Positions 1 through 13,252 of a DNA stretch of 64,000 nucleotides are shown piece after piece. The stretch is from Cruorifilaria tuberocauda (lineage: Eukaryota > Nematoda > Chromadorea > Rhabditida > Onchocercidae), in assembly GCA_013365365.1 (NCBI GenBank), contig JABVXU010000018.1, positions 248,001 to 312,000 of the forward strand, read 5' to 3'. Position 1 is the first letter of the stretch. Every line of letters begins with the position of its first letter. The notes under the pieces are model-generated. The model was not told the origin of the DNA and ran no database searches. It saw nothing but the letters and a program-made list of their open reading frames with translations. The position numbers were made by a program, and so were the translations under genes.

Positions 1-164
1 ACTGATACTGTCCACAGAAAAAATCTAACAGTCACCAAATATCTAATATAATAAAATAATTTTTAGAATACAAATACATGAATTGAAAGATATTTGATAA
101 TAGAAGAATGATACAAGTAAAGCAACACACTTGAAAAAGTCGCTTCGGTCAACATAACCACTAT

Positions 165-706
165 TTATTCTACTTTCCCCGGCTTTGCTTCCGACTGATA
201 AGCTGTGTAGACGAACAAAAAAAGCAAAATGTGAACAAGAATAACCGCGAAAATTGCAGAATATAAAATCGATTCCTGACTGTCGAAACCAAGCAGCGCT
301 GTGATTTAGAAAGGTAATCAGAAATTCAAAATTTGTTGGATTTTTACTTAAAATCTCTTTATAATGAAAAATAAATCGCCATAAAAAAGAATCCTTCACT
401 AAAACTTCAGGATTTACTACAAATTATTTTCAAACCTGTATCTTCCAATTGAGATTTAGTATTAAAATTTTACTGCTACAATTTACCTTAAATAGTAATG
501 CGATGGGAACTCTCAATTATTGAAATCCGTCAATCATATGTTGAAAAACTCTCCATTCGGAGCGAATATTTACCTTCAAAAACGAATTTTTTCAAAAAGA
601 ACATAGATCCCAATGGGACTACGATAATTGTTAACGAATATGTTAGCAAGTTTTTCACGGCTATTTGAACGGTTTTGTCACGAAAGTCAGGAATAAATTG
701 ATCCAT
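165..706 (-). CDS. VMA21: VMA21-type V-ATPase assembly factor (canonical, 88 aa)
   Basis: Two exons, 574-706 and 165-298, join in phase 1 to give 88 residues (human VMA21 is about 101). VMA21 is a small two-pass ER membrane chaperone that helps assemble the proton-translocating Vo sector of the V-ATPase. After a short N-terminus with IPDFRDKT (compare human PEFRNESS), segment 1 is LTIIVVPLGSMFFL at about residues 22-35 and segment 2 is AIFAVILVHILLFLFVYTAY, ending just before the C-terminus. The match to the human protein includes FEG(A)LG at the exon junction and FVYTAYQSE against FVYVAWNEG. The upstream TTGCAG acceptor near 752 probably marks the leader trans-splice site, about 50 nt before the ATG. 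I see no clear C-terminal ER-retrieval signal. A second, more divergent VMA21-like gene lies immediately upstream on the same strand. Confidence 0.85.
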
Positions 707-1678
707 CAAATGTTGGATAGTTCAGTTCTTGGATTGAAGTTCTTGGATAAATCCTGCAAGTAATATTAGAAGTTTGGAAGGTTGAAATCTTCAAAAACTT
801 AACATATTACTTACACAAATTTAAAAGGACGTCAGAAATATAATATAACCGATAAAGACAGATTATTTCAATACTTAATTCTCTTTTGAAATTTTACACC
901 CATTTTAAGATAGAACACGTTTGTATGTGTTAAACCGCTAAAATTTTCATCGCATACAGAAAATGTTTTACTACCAAATTTCTTTATCAAAATATGCCTT
1001 ACAAAATAAAATATCCTGATAACAAAAATGCGCAAATGTTTCATCAAGTATTCATTCACAAATATACAACAACATCTCAACTAACAGAAACACAAACACT
1101 TTATATATAATGTTAATTATGACATATAAAAAAATTTACCTATCCTAATTGATGCATGGTAAATTATTTAACTTTAAAAATATGATATCAAACACAGCAC
1201 GAATCTAAAATATTTTCTAATTCTTTTCATTAAATTGTATTTTATCCACCTAATTTCGTTGCGGATAAAATTTCCTTTTATGTACTTCGCAGTCGCAACT
1301 TTTAAATAACAAATTTTTAACGAAATTTATACGTGAAGACAAAGTTATGAAAAACTTATTTGACCTAAAATAAATTTTTACAAAAAATGAAAAATAGCGA
1401 AAGAAGTTGACAAGTGAGACATCTAGAACATGACACAGAGTCTACTACAAGTAAAACTTGAGGAATTTTTGATAACCAGAAATTCCTAACGCAGAATGAT
1501 AAATTTTTGAGGATTCTTTTTCGGTCCTAAGCTCAAGATATCAAGATGTATTTTACATACTTCATCATAACACAACCACCTTATGATAAGAAATTATAAG
1601 ATCAGACCAAAGTAATTTAGAAAAAATATAATTATAATAAGATGCTTACATTAATTAAACATATTTTCTATAATGTAT
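707..1678. other. Intergenic spacer between the two VMA21-like genes
   Basis: A 972-bp AT-rich gap. No reading frame here has splice signals or recognisable similarity. It carries the 5' end of the left gene, including a likely trans-splice acceptor near 752. Confidence 0.6.
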
Positions 1679-2592
1679 TTATTCCCGTTTCTTTAGAGTT
1701 TGCTGCAGTTCTGCACCACGCTTTTCTTCCTTGTATGCTACATAAACGAATAGCGCGATCACAAAATACACGACTAAAACAGCAACGAGAGCGGCAGATA
1801 TAAGAGCAGAAGATGGTGTCCATCCCATGTGATCTAGAAAAATCATACAATTTGAGAAATCATATTCATTTTCATACTGAAGACAATTCATACACTAAAA
1901 AAAGAGCTTATTTCTTAAATGGTACACATAGTATAAATAAAACGCATTAACCAGAATCAATAGCATCCCATTTCAGTGCTACTCCAATTTATAAAATACT
2001 TCTAAAAATTATAATATGGTGCAAGTTTTACGCGGATATTAATAGAGTGAAATCCTTGAATAGGAGTTTGTGAATTAATCATTTCCTAGCATGAATATCT
2101 TATGATTGAACTGATCCAAATTATTAAAAAAATGCTTACCTTTAATAAAAAGATAAAAACAATACATTGCTATGAATGGTAGGGTGAACATCAACAAGCT
2201 GTATTTGACGAGATTATAGAAAGCTACCGTTTGCATATTTGGTAGATCTATATATTCCTTGCAGGTATCCTTGAAATCTTATATTCATTTTAAATTACAA
2301 CAGCACTCCCAAAATACAAAAAAATTGTTTTAATCTGCATACTTTTCCTACATATAGCGCAATCATTGCCAATAATGAAATAGAAGAAATAATGATATCA
2401 GTGAATTTAAGACCAAGACAGTTGTTTTTGCAATCCGATTACAATAAAATTTTTGCAGTTGTGTTACAAGCAAATTTGAAGTAGATAACTCACCCAACCG
2501 ACTTCTTCAGTTTTGTTGCAAGAAGAAACATCACGGAATGCATCACCAAGAATGCTGTAATCATCATCTGAACCTTCACTAGAAGAACCCAT
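1679..2592 (-). CDS. VMA21-like protein, longer paralogue (127 aa)
   Basis: Three exons (2494-2592, 2140-2269, 1679-1833) give 127 residues with two membrane segments: LLMFTLPFIAMYCFYLFI at about 59-76 and LISAALVAVLVVYFVIALFV at about 87-106. The second segment and following FVYVAYKEEKRG match human VMA21 (FVYVAWNEGSR) at least as well as the neighbouring canonical gene does. The intron between the two membrane segments is in the same place and phase (phase 1) as in that neighbour, which points to tandem duplication. It differs in an extra acidic N-terminal exon (SSSEGSDDD) and a charged tail ending LKKRE. A di-lysine-like KKxx pattern (KKRE) at the extreme C-terminus would fit ER retrieval. 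A CTTCAG acceptor sits three bases before the ATG. Role in V-ATPase assembly is inferred from family only. Confidence 0.75.
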
Positions 2593-3648
2593 TCTCTGAA
2601 GTATGATAAGAATCTTCAGAGAAAATAGAAAATAACACTTTTATACATTTCCATGTCATTCATTCTTGTTCTTTCATTTAATAGACATAAATGGACATGA
2701 TAACGCAATTTTCTAGGGTGCTTAGAAAACAATTTGTTTTGCAACTGCGCACACTTAAATTATTGAAATAGGATATAAAGAACTGAAACTAAAAAAGAAA
2801 TGAACTGGAATACCGTTAAATAAAACTATGTTTCGAAAACTGTGAGCAAGAGATCCCTTCTTCCTCTCCAACTTTTCGTGACAATCCATCATTATTCCCT
2901 TATAAAAATCTAAAAATTTCTGTCCTTTCATATAAATGCATCAAATTTATATTTCTAAGGTTAACCTATCACCCTTTTCTCACAGCTATTCCATTTAATC
3001 GATAACCCCAAAAAATATGCGCTGGAACATGCATACTCCTTAGAACAAGGCAATATTCATGGAATAAAGTAATAATTTTATTCACAGATAATATCGATAA
3101 CAATAACAATAATATGGAATACCAAGAGGCACGTTGTTGCAAATGCAGAGTAAAAGAAGGCAAAAAATATTGAAAACCATTTGGAAGTACAAAAATTTCT
3201 CATGAGTAATTCGAAATCAACACGAAAGGATTTAAAATGACGAGATCCAAAATGCAAAGAATAATAAGGATTGGAAAAACTGCCTATTGAATTTAAATAA
3301 ATTGAGCAATCACATGTATTTTAAATAGCAGTTTTGAAACCTCTAGAAACTATAAAAACTATAGATTTGAAACCTTCGCAGTTAATGTTTCAATTTTTAA
3401 ATGACTTTTAAAGATTAAAGGTATTTTTAGAAAATATCGAAAGTGAAGTAATGTATGGAACAAATGTGTGGTGCAAATTTAGATGCAAAGTAGAATAAAA
3501 CTTTGATTTACCTTTTGAAAGTCAGAAATGAAAGTCAGAATTACCTTCAGAAGAACACAACAATTATTTGAAAGTAAAATGCGTGAGCGAAAAGAAATAA
3601 TTCTTCATAAAAAGAAAACAAGTAACTAATAGCATTAATACTAAAAAA
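2593..3648. other. Intergenic spacer
   Basis: A 1.06-kb gap between ORC3 and the VMA21-like paralogue. It is AT-rich, and I see no exon or structured RNA in it. Confidence 0.55.
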
Positions 3649-6600
3649 TCAATAAGTAACTGAATGAGGAATGTAAAGAATATTGACTTTATTTCTATTC
3701 CGATCACTAGCTGGCTTTAAAATTCCCAGGAATTCCAATTCACCGATACATCGAAAAAGACGCAAAACTGGGCTCGCATCACTCAAATTTACCAAATACT
3801 CTTGAAACTTTGCCAACCAACGACATACTGGAATGTTCTTGCATTCCAGTGAGAGGTCGAGAAGAGATCGGTATGCAAGGCAAAGATCCATTTGAATTCC
3901 ATTGCGCTAAAAACGAAAAACTTTCATACTTATCCTGCGAAGAGATTTTTTTTTATATTACTTATAGATACAAAACTAATGAAAAAATTGTCGTTTAATC
4001 TTTGATTTTGAGAATTCAAGATTCCTAACATACATTTTCATTACGTATTTTCGATTGCAAAAATGCGTTTTCCAAATTCAGTGTGATAGAGGGAGAAACC
4101 AAATTTATCATGTCCGGTTGTCCCAAAAGCAGTTTTTTCTCCAAGATTGGCACTTTGTGGAAAACTCTTAGTGTTTTAGACATGATCTGAAATAGAATAA
4201 AATAGGATCTGAAATACTGTAAAAGGACAACATTAACAGTGAGATTAAAGAGTGTATTTCTTGCAAAAACAACTCTTCATCTATGCTATTCACATACTTG
4301 AGTAAGAAGTTTAATAAATCTCTGTCGATCATGAGACACTATATCCATACGCTTCTTCTGTGCTATTTTATCCTAAAATGAAAAAATGTCAGGAATAAAA
4401 ATGGAGAATCTTTAAAACCTGTAGTTATTAAGTAAAGAATAAAAGTACAAAATCTTTCAGCTTTTCATTCATCTAGATTTTTAAAGTGCAAAATGGACAG
4501 TTTGTCTATTACGTATGTCCTATTATCCTAGTATTCGGATGAGACAATTCATCTAAATCATATTTTCGCGCCTTCGCTAAATAGTCGAAAAAAGTCCGAA
4601 TCCATGGATGCATTAAGGATTTGATAAGCACATATCTCTCTTAATACCAAGATAAAATTATACCCTCATTCGCTGTTGCATTTCATGCAGTGACAATCTT
4701 TTCTTACAAATGCCAACAACTGTTGCTTCATGTTCTGATAACGCTTCCTTCTGTAGTGCAATTTTTCGCTGATCAATTTCTCGTAAATCAACAAGCAGTT
4801 TCTGCAGCATATTCCACGATTTAGTAAGGATTTTTTAACCGTTCATCTCTTGCACATTCTGACCAAATAAGTTTAACCATAATTACCCCTTAAAGCAATT
4901 GAATTACTTTTATTTGATGTGGAGAAGTAAAAAACTAAATGGCCGCATACTACAAGATACTTGCTAAAGTAACCATCGGTAGCAGAAAAATACGTATCAC
5001 TCAAATCAATATAATATTAATTATGATGCTGAAAATCTTCCAGAGCAAAATTATTCTAAACTAAGTTTGGAAACTAATTGAAAGCATATATGAAAACACT
5101 GTTTGTTTATCTTTATAATAAAGTAAAACCTGCACTTCGTTACTGTAACAAGTGGTTATTCGTTTGACCGGATGCCACAACTTTAATAGAGAGTCTACCA
5201 TTTCCTCAACACTCCATGTTAACCAAATACTCTTCCATGTTCTGAAAATAGTTTTACTATATAGATGCACAGCAATACTTTCTTATGGAATAATACAGCA
5301 ATAACTTTCTTATGGATTAGTTGTTATTTTGATGCCAAAAAAGTAACAAAGTGATTTTGAATGCTTTTTAAAATATCCAAATGAATTTTAACTTCAGTCT
5401 TTCTCTCTTAATTAGAAATTCAAGAATAAACCCGAACTGATTTTTATTTCATATTACTAGATGTAATAGGAAAAAAAACTAAAAAAGAGAAGTTTAACCT
5501 ACGAGTATGGCCCTTCTTTCTCAATGAAAAAATTTGGATTTGACTGTATCCAGCTATGCAATTCATACACATTTTCCGCATGATATGGAAAACCGGCTGT
5601 TAACTCGTACAAGAGGTATAAAAATGTGTCATAAGATGCCAATAAGGTTTCCATTCCAACCTTCAATAAAAGCTTGAAATGATTTAATTTATGCATTTTA
5701 AAACTTTTTGCTGTTTTTATAGCATAGGAAACAACTTACACTTCCACTGCTAATAGCTATTTCGTTACCAAATTCTTCGCATTCTAGGAGTTTGTGCAAA
5801 AGCGTTACTTTGAGAATTCTCTTTGCTTCACAAAGTGATAAACTATCCCTCAGAAATCTTTCTCTAAGCTCTTTATGAAGCGTGCCATCGATAATCATCT
5901 GAAATATTATCAACTCGTAATAAATGATTACGTAAACAGTGAATCATTACATTTCCAACTTTCGAAATCTACGAATTAAAAAACATACATAATTATCGGG
6001 TTTAATTGCAACAGCTTCACACAAAGCTTGTAAGGCACACGCTGGCGTTGGCATATTAAAGCAGTAAAGGGTCAGTTTCCACATGCTTTCCTGCGAAAAC
6101 CGAGTAAAAATAACATTGAAATCTACAGCTACCGTTACCACCAAAACAATTTGATTTGACCTGAAATGATTGCCTAAGATGATGAATTGTTTATACTTCA
6201 TAAGCAACAGTAAATCTATCAAAATTCATCGAAAACAATGACAATTTTGAAAGCGATATTCAGACAAGTTTCAAGCGACAATATGAATATTTGTCACGAA
6301 TACCAACAACTAACCATGCTGAATCAGTAAGCACTGAAATTAAACCATCCAAGTACGGGCCTGCTGTGAAACACTCCACTTGCTTCAATATTATATATTT
6401 TCTATCCTGGAAATGATTTCATAAAAAGTAAATGGGCACACATGAATGCAAACTAACTATAAAATGAGGTCTAAAAAATAACTACCCCCATTTTTTGAAG
6501 CGTTTCGTAGAGATTGTACAACTGCATTGTCTGAGATGGTGATATACAAATTGGTTTTATTTTCAACTCCTTAACTAAAGCCCGTTCAAAATCATAACCA

Positions 6601-7298
6601 TCTAATGTTTCGCATCGCACCACTGCCATTGGTATTACTGAGGAAGATTCTGAAAACAATTCATTATCCAAATGAAATTTTGCTGCCAAGATCTAAACTA
6701 ACAACGAAAACAACTACGTTCATCATTAGTTTTTGAAAAGATTGATTTGAGAACTAGTACGAAAGAATAGAGTAAAGCTAACTTTGAAAAATCTTATCGT
6801 TGATTCATAAAAACACATGATAATGAATGCGGGTATCGTCATGATTATTCAGTAAATGGTTTACTGTTTAATAGCACAAGATATTACTATTTATCTTTTG
6901 TGATCATGTTATTTTTGTTAATGCACCATCTTCATCATTAACCATAAACAAGAGTTACAAGAATATTATCACAACCATGGAATATTTATTCGCAGGCCTT
7001 ATGAAGGAGTTTCACGACAAAAGCTATGTCGAAAATGAATGAATAATTGAAAGTTATTTAGCAATTTCAGTAAACAAAAACCTGATAACTGCAATGCGTC
7101 TTCCCAATGTGATTTAGTGAATTCAGCCACTTCAAAAACGACCTCTTCATAAAGCTTATTGAGTTCAGAATCAATTTGGTACATTAATTTGCTGCATTTG
7201 ATTTTGAAATCGTTCAGGAACATATCATTCCTGTGATTATCAGCCTGCTCACTTTCTAATAACTTCCGTTTACCTTTATGAAATGTACAATACTCCAT
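3649..7298 (-). CDS. ORC3: Origin recognition complex subunit 3
   Basis: Eleven exons keep frame throughout: 7082-7298, 6486-6682, 6315-6406, 5989-6160, 5740-5898, 5503-5672, 5130-5241, 4664-4801, 4298-4372, 4034-4186 and 3649-3906. They encode 580 residues (human ORC3 has 711). ORC3 is a core, catalytically inactive AAA+-like subunit of the complex that marks replication origins and loads MCM helicases in the nucleus. The best anchors are the C-terminal winged helix, with LSLECKNIPVCRWLAKF and then ELEFLGILKP (human ELELLGFIKP), and the strand QIVLVVTVAVDFNVIF (human FPLILIFGIATSPIII). The N-terminus KGKRKL...LNKLYEEVVFEVAEF fits the human helical start. Two internal boundaries use weaker sites: the donor GTAGGT at 5502, and the acceptor GGCAG before 6682, chosen because the stronger TTTAG breaks frame. 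An acceptor-like TTTTAG lies just before the ATG. Confidence 0.88.
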
Positions 7299-8273
7299 CA
7301 GTGGACTCTAAAATTAGACTTATTCCATTTCATAGGCATATTCAAAAATAAGGCGCCATATTTCGATGATTATATTAACGCAGACTGAAGTTTAAATCGA
7401 GCGTTTACACAAAGCTGGGTTAATGAAAAGTAGTTTTTCTTCATAAACCTAAATTCATATAAAGAGATTTTTGTTCGAAAATCTTTGAAAAAAATTTTGC
7501 AATTAACCACAAATAATAGGAAATAAGTTAAGGAAAATAACAGAAGATAAACATATTATGAGTAACAAACAACGTATTGCTTAATTAGCTATCCCACTTC
7601 AAACCGTACACTTCCTACATAATACTCTTTCAAATGCATTCAATTCCTTCACATCATTCATGAAACATCAGTTCAATATCTTCAAAATAATACTTCGCGT
7701 GCGAAAATCGTCATTTTTTTCTTTTCCTAAAATAATTAATGCGAATAGAATAATTTCCATTGAGCACACAGAAAAATAGTTATAATTCACCTTTATTCTT
7801 CATGAGATAATCAATAATACCAAAAAGTGCCGGTGTTTCCGATATGGAAAGTTATGAAATTTCCAGCTGAATGTGATGATTTATTACAGTTCATTGATCC
7901 AAAAAGTTAAAATAGCAGCATCTTTTACAGCAAAATTAATAGTGACACTCAAAAACTAAAAGAATTAAAAAAAAAACCACCAATTCCCACTTTTGCTCTT
8001 CCTATCCTACAAATTATCACAACAGGAAAAACCGCCAACCAGAAGGCTGAAGACGACACTACGATAATCAGGATAACAGCGAGATATAAATATATTTGAA
8101 AATGATTAGAGATTAATAAGATTTGCGAAATATCACTGCTAGACGAACAATGGTTGAAGAAATAACTCGTTAAAGTAAGAGAAAAGAATAAGTTGAACTG
8201 TTAAAGAGTGAAACAATAAATTGTGGTTTGAAAAACAGAACAAATCAATAAATTTGATCAGGGAATTTGACAT
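7299..8273. other. Divergent intergenic region ORC3 / PGAP2
   Basis: About 975 bp between two divergent gene starts, presumably holding both promoters. Poly-A tracts are the only notable feature. Confidence 0.5.
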
Positions 8274-11107
8274 ATGGAGATAATAAAAATGATTAAAGGG
8301 GCATTTTACAATCAGACTAAGGTACAGAGAACTCATTTTCTCAAAATGTTCCTGACGTCGACTTGGTTCAAATTGCGAAGATCAGTGTTTGCAGGTGGTT
8401 CGTTGTACCGCTGTTACCTTGGTGATGTCAGGAAAGTATTAGTGGTACGTCGACGGATGGCATTTGGTATTTATTTGGTTGGGTATATGAATAAATGGAT
8501 GGATATATGGGATGCCGGGATTTCATACTTGATTTCGAATGATTGAGCATCATGAAACCGTTTTATCGATTGAAAACGGGTCATGGTTCCCAAATTTTCC
8601 ATCATGTAAGTTATCCTATTTCCAATAATTTTGTTCATTGCATATTTTTGGTATGATGCAATTGACTTAAAGAACTGTAACACACCAAAAATGTACGTTT
8701 ATGGATACTTATATATAAGGTAAATAAGTAAATATTCAAATAAGATTACGGAGCAGGTAAGAAGTGGATTTTTACTTTATCAAGCAATTAATGAAAGTTA
8801 CAAACTTATGACATGTTGGTTAATTGTAGAGTAAAAAATAAAAGGCAAAAAAAGCGTATATCAGAACTAGTGGTTGAAATGTTAAGACTCAGAACTTAGG
8901 TTATATTCGCTTAATGTTCTCAAGATTCATCAATCTGATCTGTAAATCGGTCATATTTTCAGCATCATGCCACTGCTTTTACATTCGGTATCATACCGTT
9001 ATTTTTGGGTACCGTGGTTGATTATTACGCTTTATATAATCAAAAAGTAAATTTTATACAAACTTGGAAGTTTTCAAGTGAATAAGATATGTGCTAGCTT
9101 CATTAAAGCTTTAAGACTTCAGCTCAAAATAATTTTTACGTTCATTTACTGTTATTACAATTCTCGCAATTGCATCTAATGACGTTATTTTTCCTTCCAC
9201 TTCTCTCATTTTTTGTTCTACATATAGCTCATTAAATCATTTCGCTTCCGACAAATCAACATACGAATATATAATAAATTAACTAATTTTCAGGCATGTT
9301 TCAGCATTTCTTCCCATGCCGCAACATATCTTTTCTCCTCCTTCCCTCTCACTGGTCTTTTTTTTTGTGTTTTTTTCGCGTTGTATAGCAATTTCGAAAA
9401 AGCTACGGAGTAAGTAGTTTCACATTATTGCTTAGTTTAAGTATGCAAGCACCGAAACGTATATTTTGATCTCTTTAATCATTCTTTTAAACTTTATTAT
9501 ATTGTATAAGTCAATCGATTCAAGAAATCTCAACTTTGAGGATTTATTTTGAACCATCAAATTCTGGAGGCTCAAGGATTGAGAATAAATTATTTCTTGA
9601 AAAAATAAAAGTAGATTGAACACAAAATTCGTTTGAAATATTTTTTGATTTAAAATTTTTCCAAGCAAATTGTAAATATTTCACAAAACAAAATATTTAT
9701 GTTTTTTACTATTAGTTTTGCTTGTAGGACTCATTGTCATATCCCTAATGTTCTTCCATCAATATCAGTCGCTGTTGGTGATTTCTACTGGGGCCGGTTG
9801 ATTTGGAGGATTCTGATTTTCATTCATCTTATACCTCGGTAGATTTTCTTGACGAAAACCTAGAACTAAGGGATTAGATCTCGTGTGGAGGAAGATGACA
9901 ACCAAATATTCTAGCCAAACCAGAAACAAAATCAGTATAATTTATTGAAATGGGGCTGTTGGAAGAAATTCGATATTGTGCTTCTAATATAATTGTATTA
10001 TAAAATTTATATATTGTATTATTTCAGAGTGTTAGCAGCATTTGCATACTTGCAGTTATTTCGAGTGCCATTGGAAACTATTGTACAAAGTATTTTTCGT
10101 TATATCACATGTTTTCTTAGCCTGTTAGAATTATTCTGCTTAGCAGTGGTTAGCGCTATCGCATCTAAAGATAATCACTTTCGCCATGTTCTCGCTTTCT
10201 CCATCTTTCAGGTTACTTTAGAGTTCAATTATGTGTTGCTTAAATTTTATTGACTCAAGGATTTCTCTAAATTTCTGGCTTGTATTGAAAGAAGAAATAA
10301 GAAGAAACTAGTTTTTTAAATTAGTTTAGTTACTTTTTTAAATGTGAATATTTTGTGTAGATGGCAGGAATGATTCATGGTGTGTTACATATTATAATGT
10401 ATCGAATAACCGGCATCTGTGATTATAGCATTCATACAAGAAAATCTTACAGGTTACTGACTTTCTTAGTTTTGTTGTTTGCTAATTGGACAAGGTTGGT
10501 GGGGCAATTGTTTGATGTCTTAAAAAATTTTCCAACTTCTTATGAATCAATTCGTTTTTAAAAATTCTTGCTGTATAGTTCAATTGCAAGTCGGAAATTG
10601 GATCATTGTATTCCTAAGCTTGCATGTGCTTTGATCATCTAACTTGTTGCATGAGAAAAGTATGAGATGAGTGGTATCTAATGCATGGGAGATATGAATT
10701 CCATAATATCAGACAAAAGAACAAACGCCGAGCTAAGCAAATTATTTGAATCAACTACTCACTACCAAGTAATGATTGAATATAATACATGGTCTGATGA
10801 ATCATGATTGACTACGTCCATGTGTAAATGTAAATGTTGTAGGGAAATATAGAAATCGACACAACTGAAGTGAGAAAATATAATAAATAAATATCATAAA
10901 ATTTGCAGGGTGAAGAAGACGTGTTACAAGTGGTCGGTGTTATTTCTCATTATTTGTACTCTTTTGTACTATCGTCATAATAGCCGGTGCGAACCTTATA
11001 TTTTTTCAGCATTTGCTTTTTTTGAATATCTTATTGTGCTAACAAATATCTGTTTTCATGCGACTTTTAGATTTGATTTCTATGGCTTGCGTATTTTTGT
11101 ATTTTGA
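8274..11107 (+). CDS. PGAP2: PGAP2/FRAG1-family GPI-lipid remodelling protein
   Basis: PGAP2 is a Golgi/ER multi-pass membrane protein needed for fatty-acid remodelling of GPI anchors; it belongs to the FRAG1/DRAM/Sfk1 superfamily. Secure exons are 9728-9838, 10028-10211, 10361-10452 and 10909-11107. They contain THCHIPNVLPSISVAVGD (human THCGVPNYLPSVSSAIGG), RVLAAFAYL, and YYRHNSRCEPYIFSAFAFFE followed by VLTNICFHATFRFDF. The exon at 8963-9046 (FTFGIIPLFLGTVVDYYALY) matches the first membrane segment. A frame-compatible 5' exon with an ATG is 8274-8435. Joining exon 8963-9046 to 9728 needs a phase change; a 17-nt microexon at 9442-9458 (acceptor TTTAAG, donor GTATAT) supplies it and gives a 282-residue protein (human 254). 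The 5' exon and the microexon are inference. At 10452 I chose the donor that best fits the human spacing; a later donor near 10493 is also in frame. Confidence 0.8.
9442..9458 (+). other. Candidate 17-nt microexon of PGAP2
   Basis: Bounded by TTTAAG on the left and GTATAT on the right. It converts phase 0 of the preceding exon to the phase 2 required by the next exon and adds YASTE plus a split Thr codon before the THCHIP motif. Human PGAP2 has a few residues of similar character (KETTA) at the same place. Confidence 0.4.
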
Positions 11108-13252
11108 GATTGGTTAGTTGAATTTTTGTTTAACTTAGGCCTATAATAAATAGAATTGCTTATAAGTGTACGTTGTTTTACAGAAAATTTGAGCTTAAAT
11201 ATTCCGGTTAATAGTAGATGCTAAGGGATGACGCATATAACTTTTGGGCAGCAATTTCCATCTGACACGAATCATTTAATTTGGATCATATTTATGGTCC
11301 TATATTTTTAATTTTATATTAAAACAATCAGAATTAAGGAGCAAAGAACTTTTTTTGTCACCGTGATTTCCTCACAAATCATGTAAGTCGGTTTTATTTA
11401 CTGAAATGGTAAACTGAGTATCTTCTGGACTCATTCAAATGCAGTGCCAAAATATCACTAAATTGATAAAGATAACAATCTCTATATTACAGACATCAGT
11501 TATTTAACTTCGAAATTTTAATGATGAGAATATTTTCCGGTTAGAAAATCTCAACATAATGACTTACCTAAAGGATCTGGTAATATAATAGAAAAAAAAA
11601 CTATTTTAGAATGGCGATAGCATACAACACATCTTACTACTTATGTCGATCTTCTTCGTTTAGAGTATTTAGTTAAAGAAGTCATGTATCACCAAAATGA
11701 TTAATGTATTTCTTGAAGAAGCTGTTACCACAAATTTTGAGTAGTAAAACAGTGAAATCTTTTGCTGAATCTATGATAATTTAAAATTATCTAAATCAGT
11801 GTCCGGTTCTTCTCATTAAAAAAATCTCCTTTTGGAGATATCAATGTCTTTGCAAGATAGTTGTTCTTTACCAGGCAGGCTTAAGTCTCTCTCACGAAAA
11901 TCGTTATAATCTAATCTCAGTTGTGTGGGTTAAAGCGTTAGAAGCATTAACCAAGTACACTTTATCCGGAACTTTTTTTGGGAATTCATTAATTAGATGG
12001 AAGTCGAGAAAAAAACCTGCAAAATAACGTTTATAACTCTCGAGAAACCAATGACGAAATCCAAATGACTTTCATTTGCATTAATCCAATAATAGATTGA
12101 TTACTGGTGCCCTATCTACCACACTGAAAATGTGATAATACGTGCATTCAACTACTCTCCCTATATTGTGAACTTTCGTTTGAGATTTCCAGTCTTTAAT
12201 ATAAATCTTCATCTATCTAACAAGGTCCTAAATAATATACACGTATTCGTTTACCTGGAAGTTCCCATTTCAGTCATTTTTCTAGATACTTTAACGACAA
12301 GTACGAATTTCTCATGTCCTGAAAAAAACCGAAGGTTCCCCTTCGCTTCGCAATCAGTAAATACAATATTTGGGCCATTCATAATGATCTATATTACCGT
12401 TTCGATAACAAACCACTCCATATGATCAGTAATCATAAAAGAGTTAATACAATCTCATAGGATTTTTTTTGGACCTCAGCACTCGCATATGCTGTTGCAA
12501 AGCAGGTTAATTAGAAACAGATTGTGTAACTAACATCGGTGTGAATCAGATCACTGATTTTAGTACTTAAATGTCACAACGACAGCAGCCAATATCAGAA
12601 ATTTCTCTAGAAAGTTCCATCTAAACGCTTTCTCAATATTTTTACATATTTAATACATTCGGCAGGAACATAATCTAATGTACATGATGAGAAATTTTAA
12701 CGTGGGCTTATCCCACACTTCGAACAGCAATATAAAAAAATATGATTTTACGAAAAATTTACGAAATGTAATTTTTTATGATTTATACTTTTTAGAAATG
12801 ATAGTCTAAAAAAATATGCAGCTTAGTGGACCCACTAATACTCTATATTAAGGATTGGAATAACAATGTACAAGGTCTGAAATTAAATATGATTAAAACA
12901 TATTTTATCACTCATAACACCCTTCATTCCGCTATAAGATTTTTAAAAAAGAATTCACTATGAGTTATTTCTCATAATTCCAACATTCACTATGATCGAT
13001 GAAGAATAGTCTAAAAACAATCGTTTTGGATTATTCACATCGTTCAGCTAATGTATATTCGGAGAGATCAATTTAGTAGAATCCCTTCCATGTTCTGATA
13101 ATAAAATCACTGTATCAGACAAAAACATGCCGGAATCCTAATAAAATCCCCGAAATGTTTTTTCAACATATTAAAGAACTGACGTATGAAAGGAACTATA
13201 CAACATGAAACGATATCACCAATAGAAATGAAAAGCACAGAACAGATTAAGA
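11108..13252. other. Convergent intergenic region with no gene seen
   Basis: A 2.1-kb AT-rich stretch between the 3' ends of PGAP2 (plus) and the zinc-finger gene (minus). Open frames up to 97 codons occur, but their translations show no family resemblance and no paired splice sites. Confidence 0.5.

Noticed and set aside
12132..12425. 97-codon plus-strand open frame
   Set aside because: No family resemblance, no splice context, and composition typical of random AT-rich frames in a convergent intergenic region.
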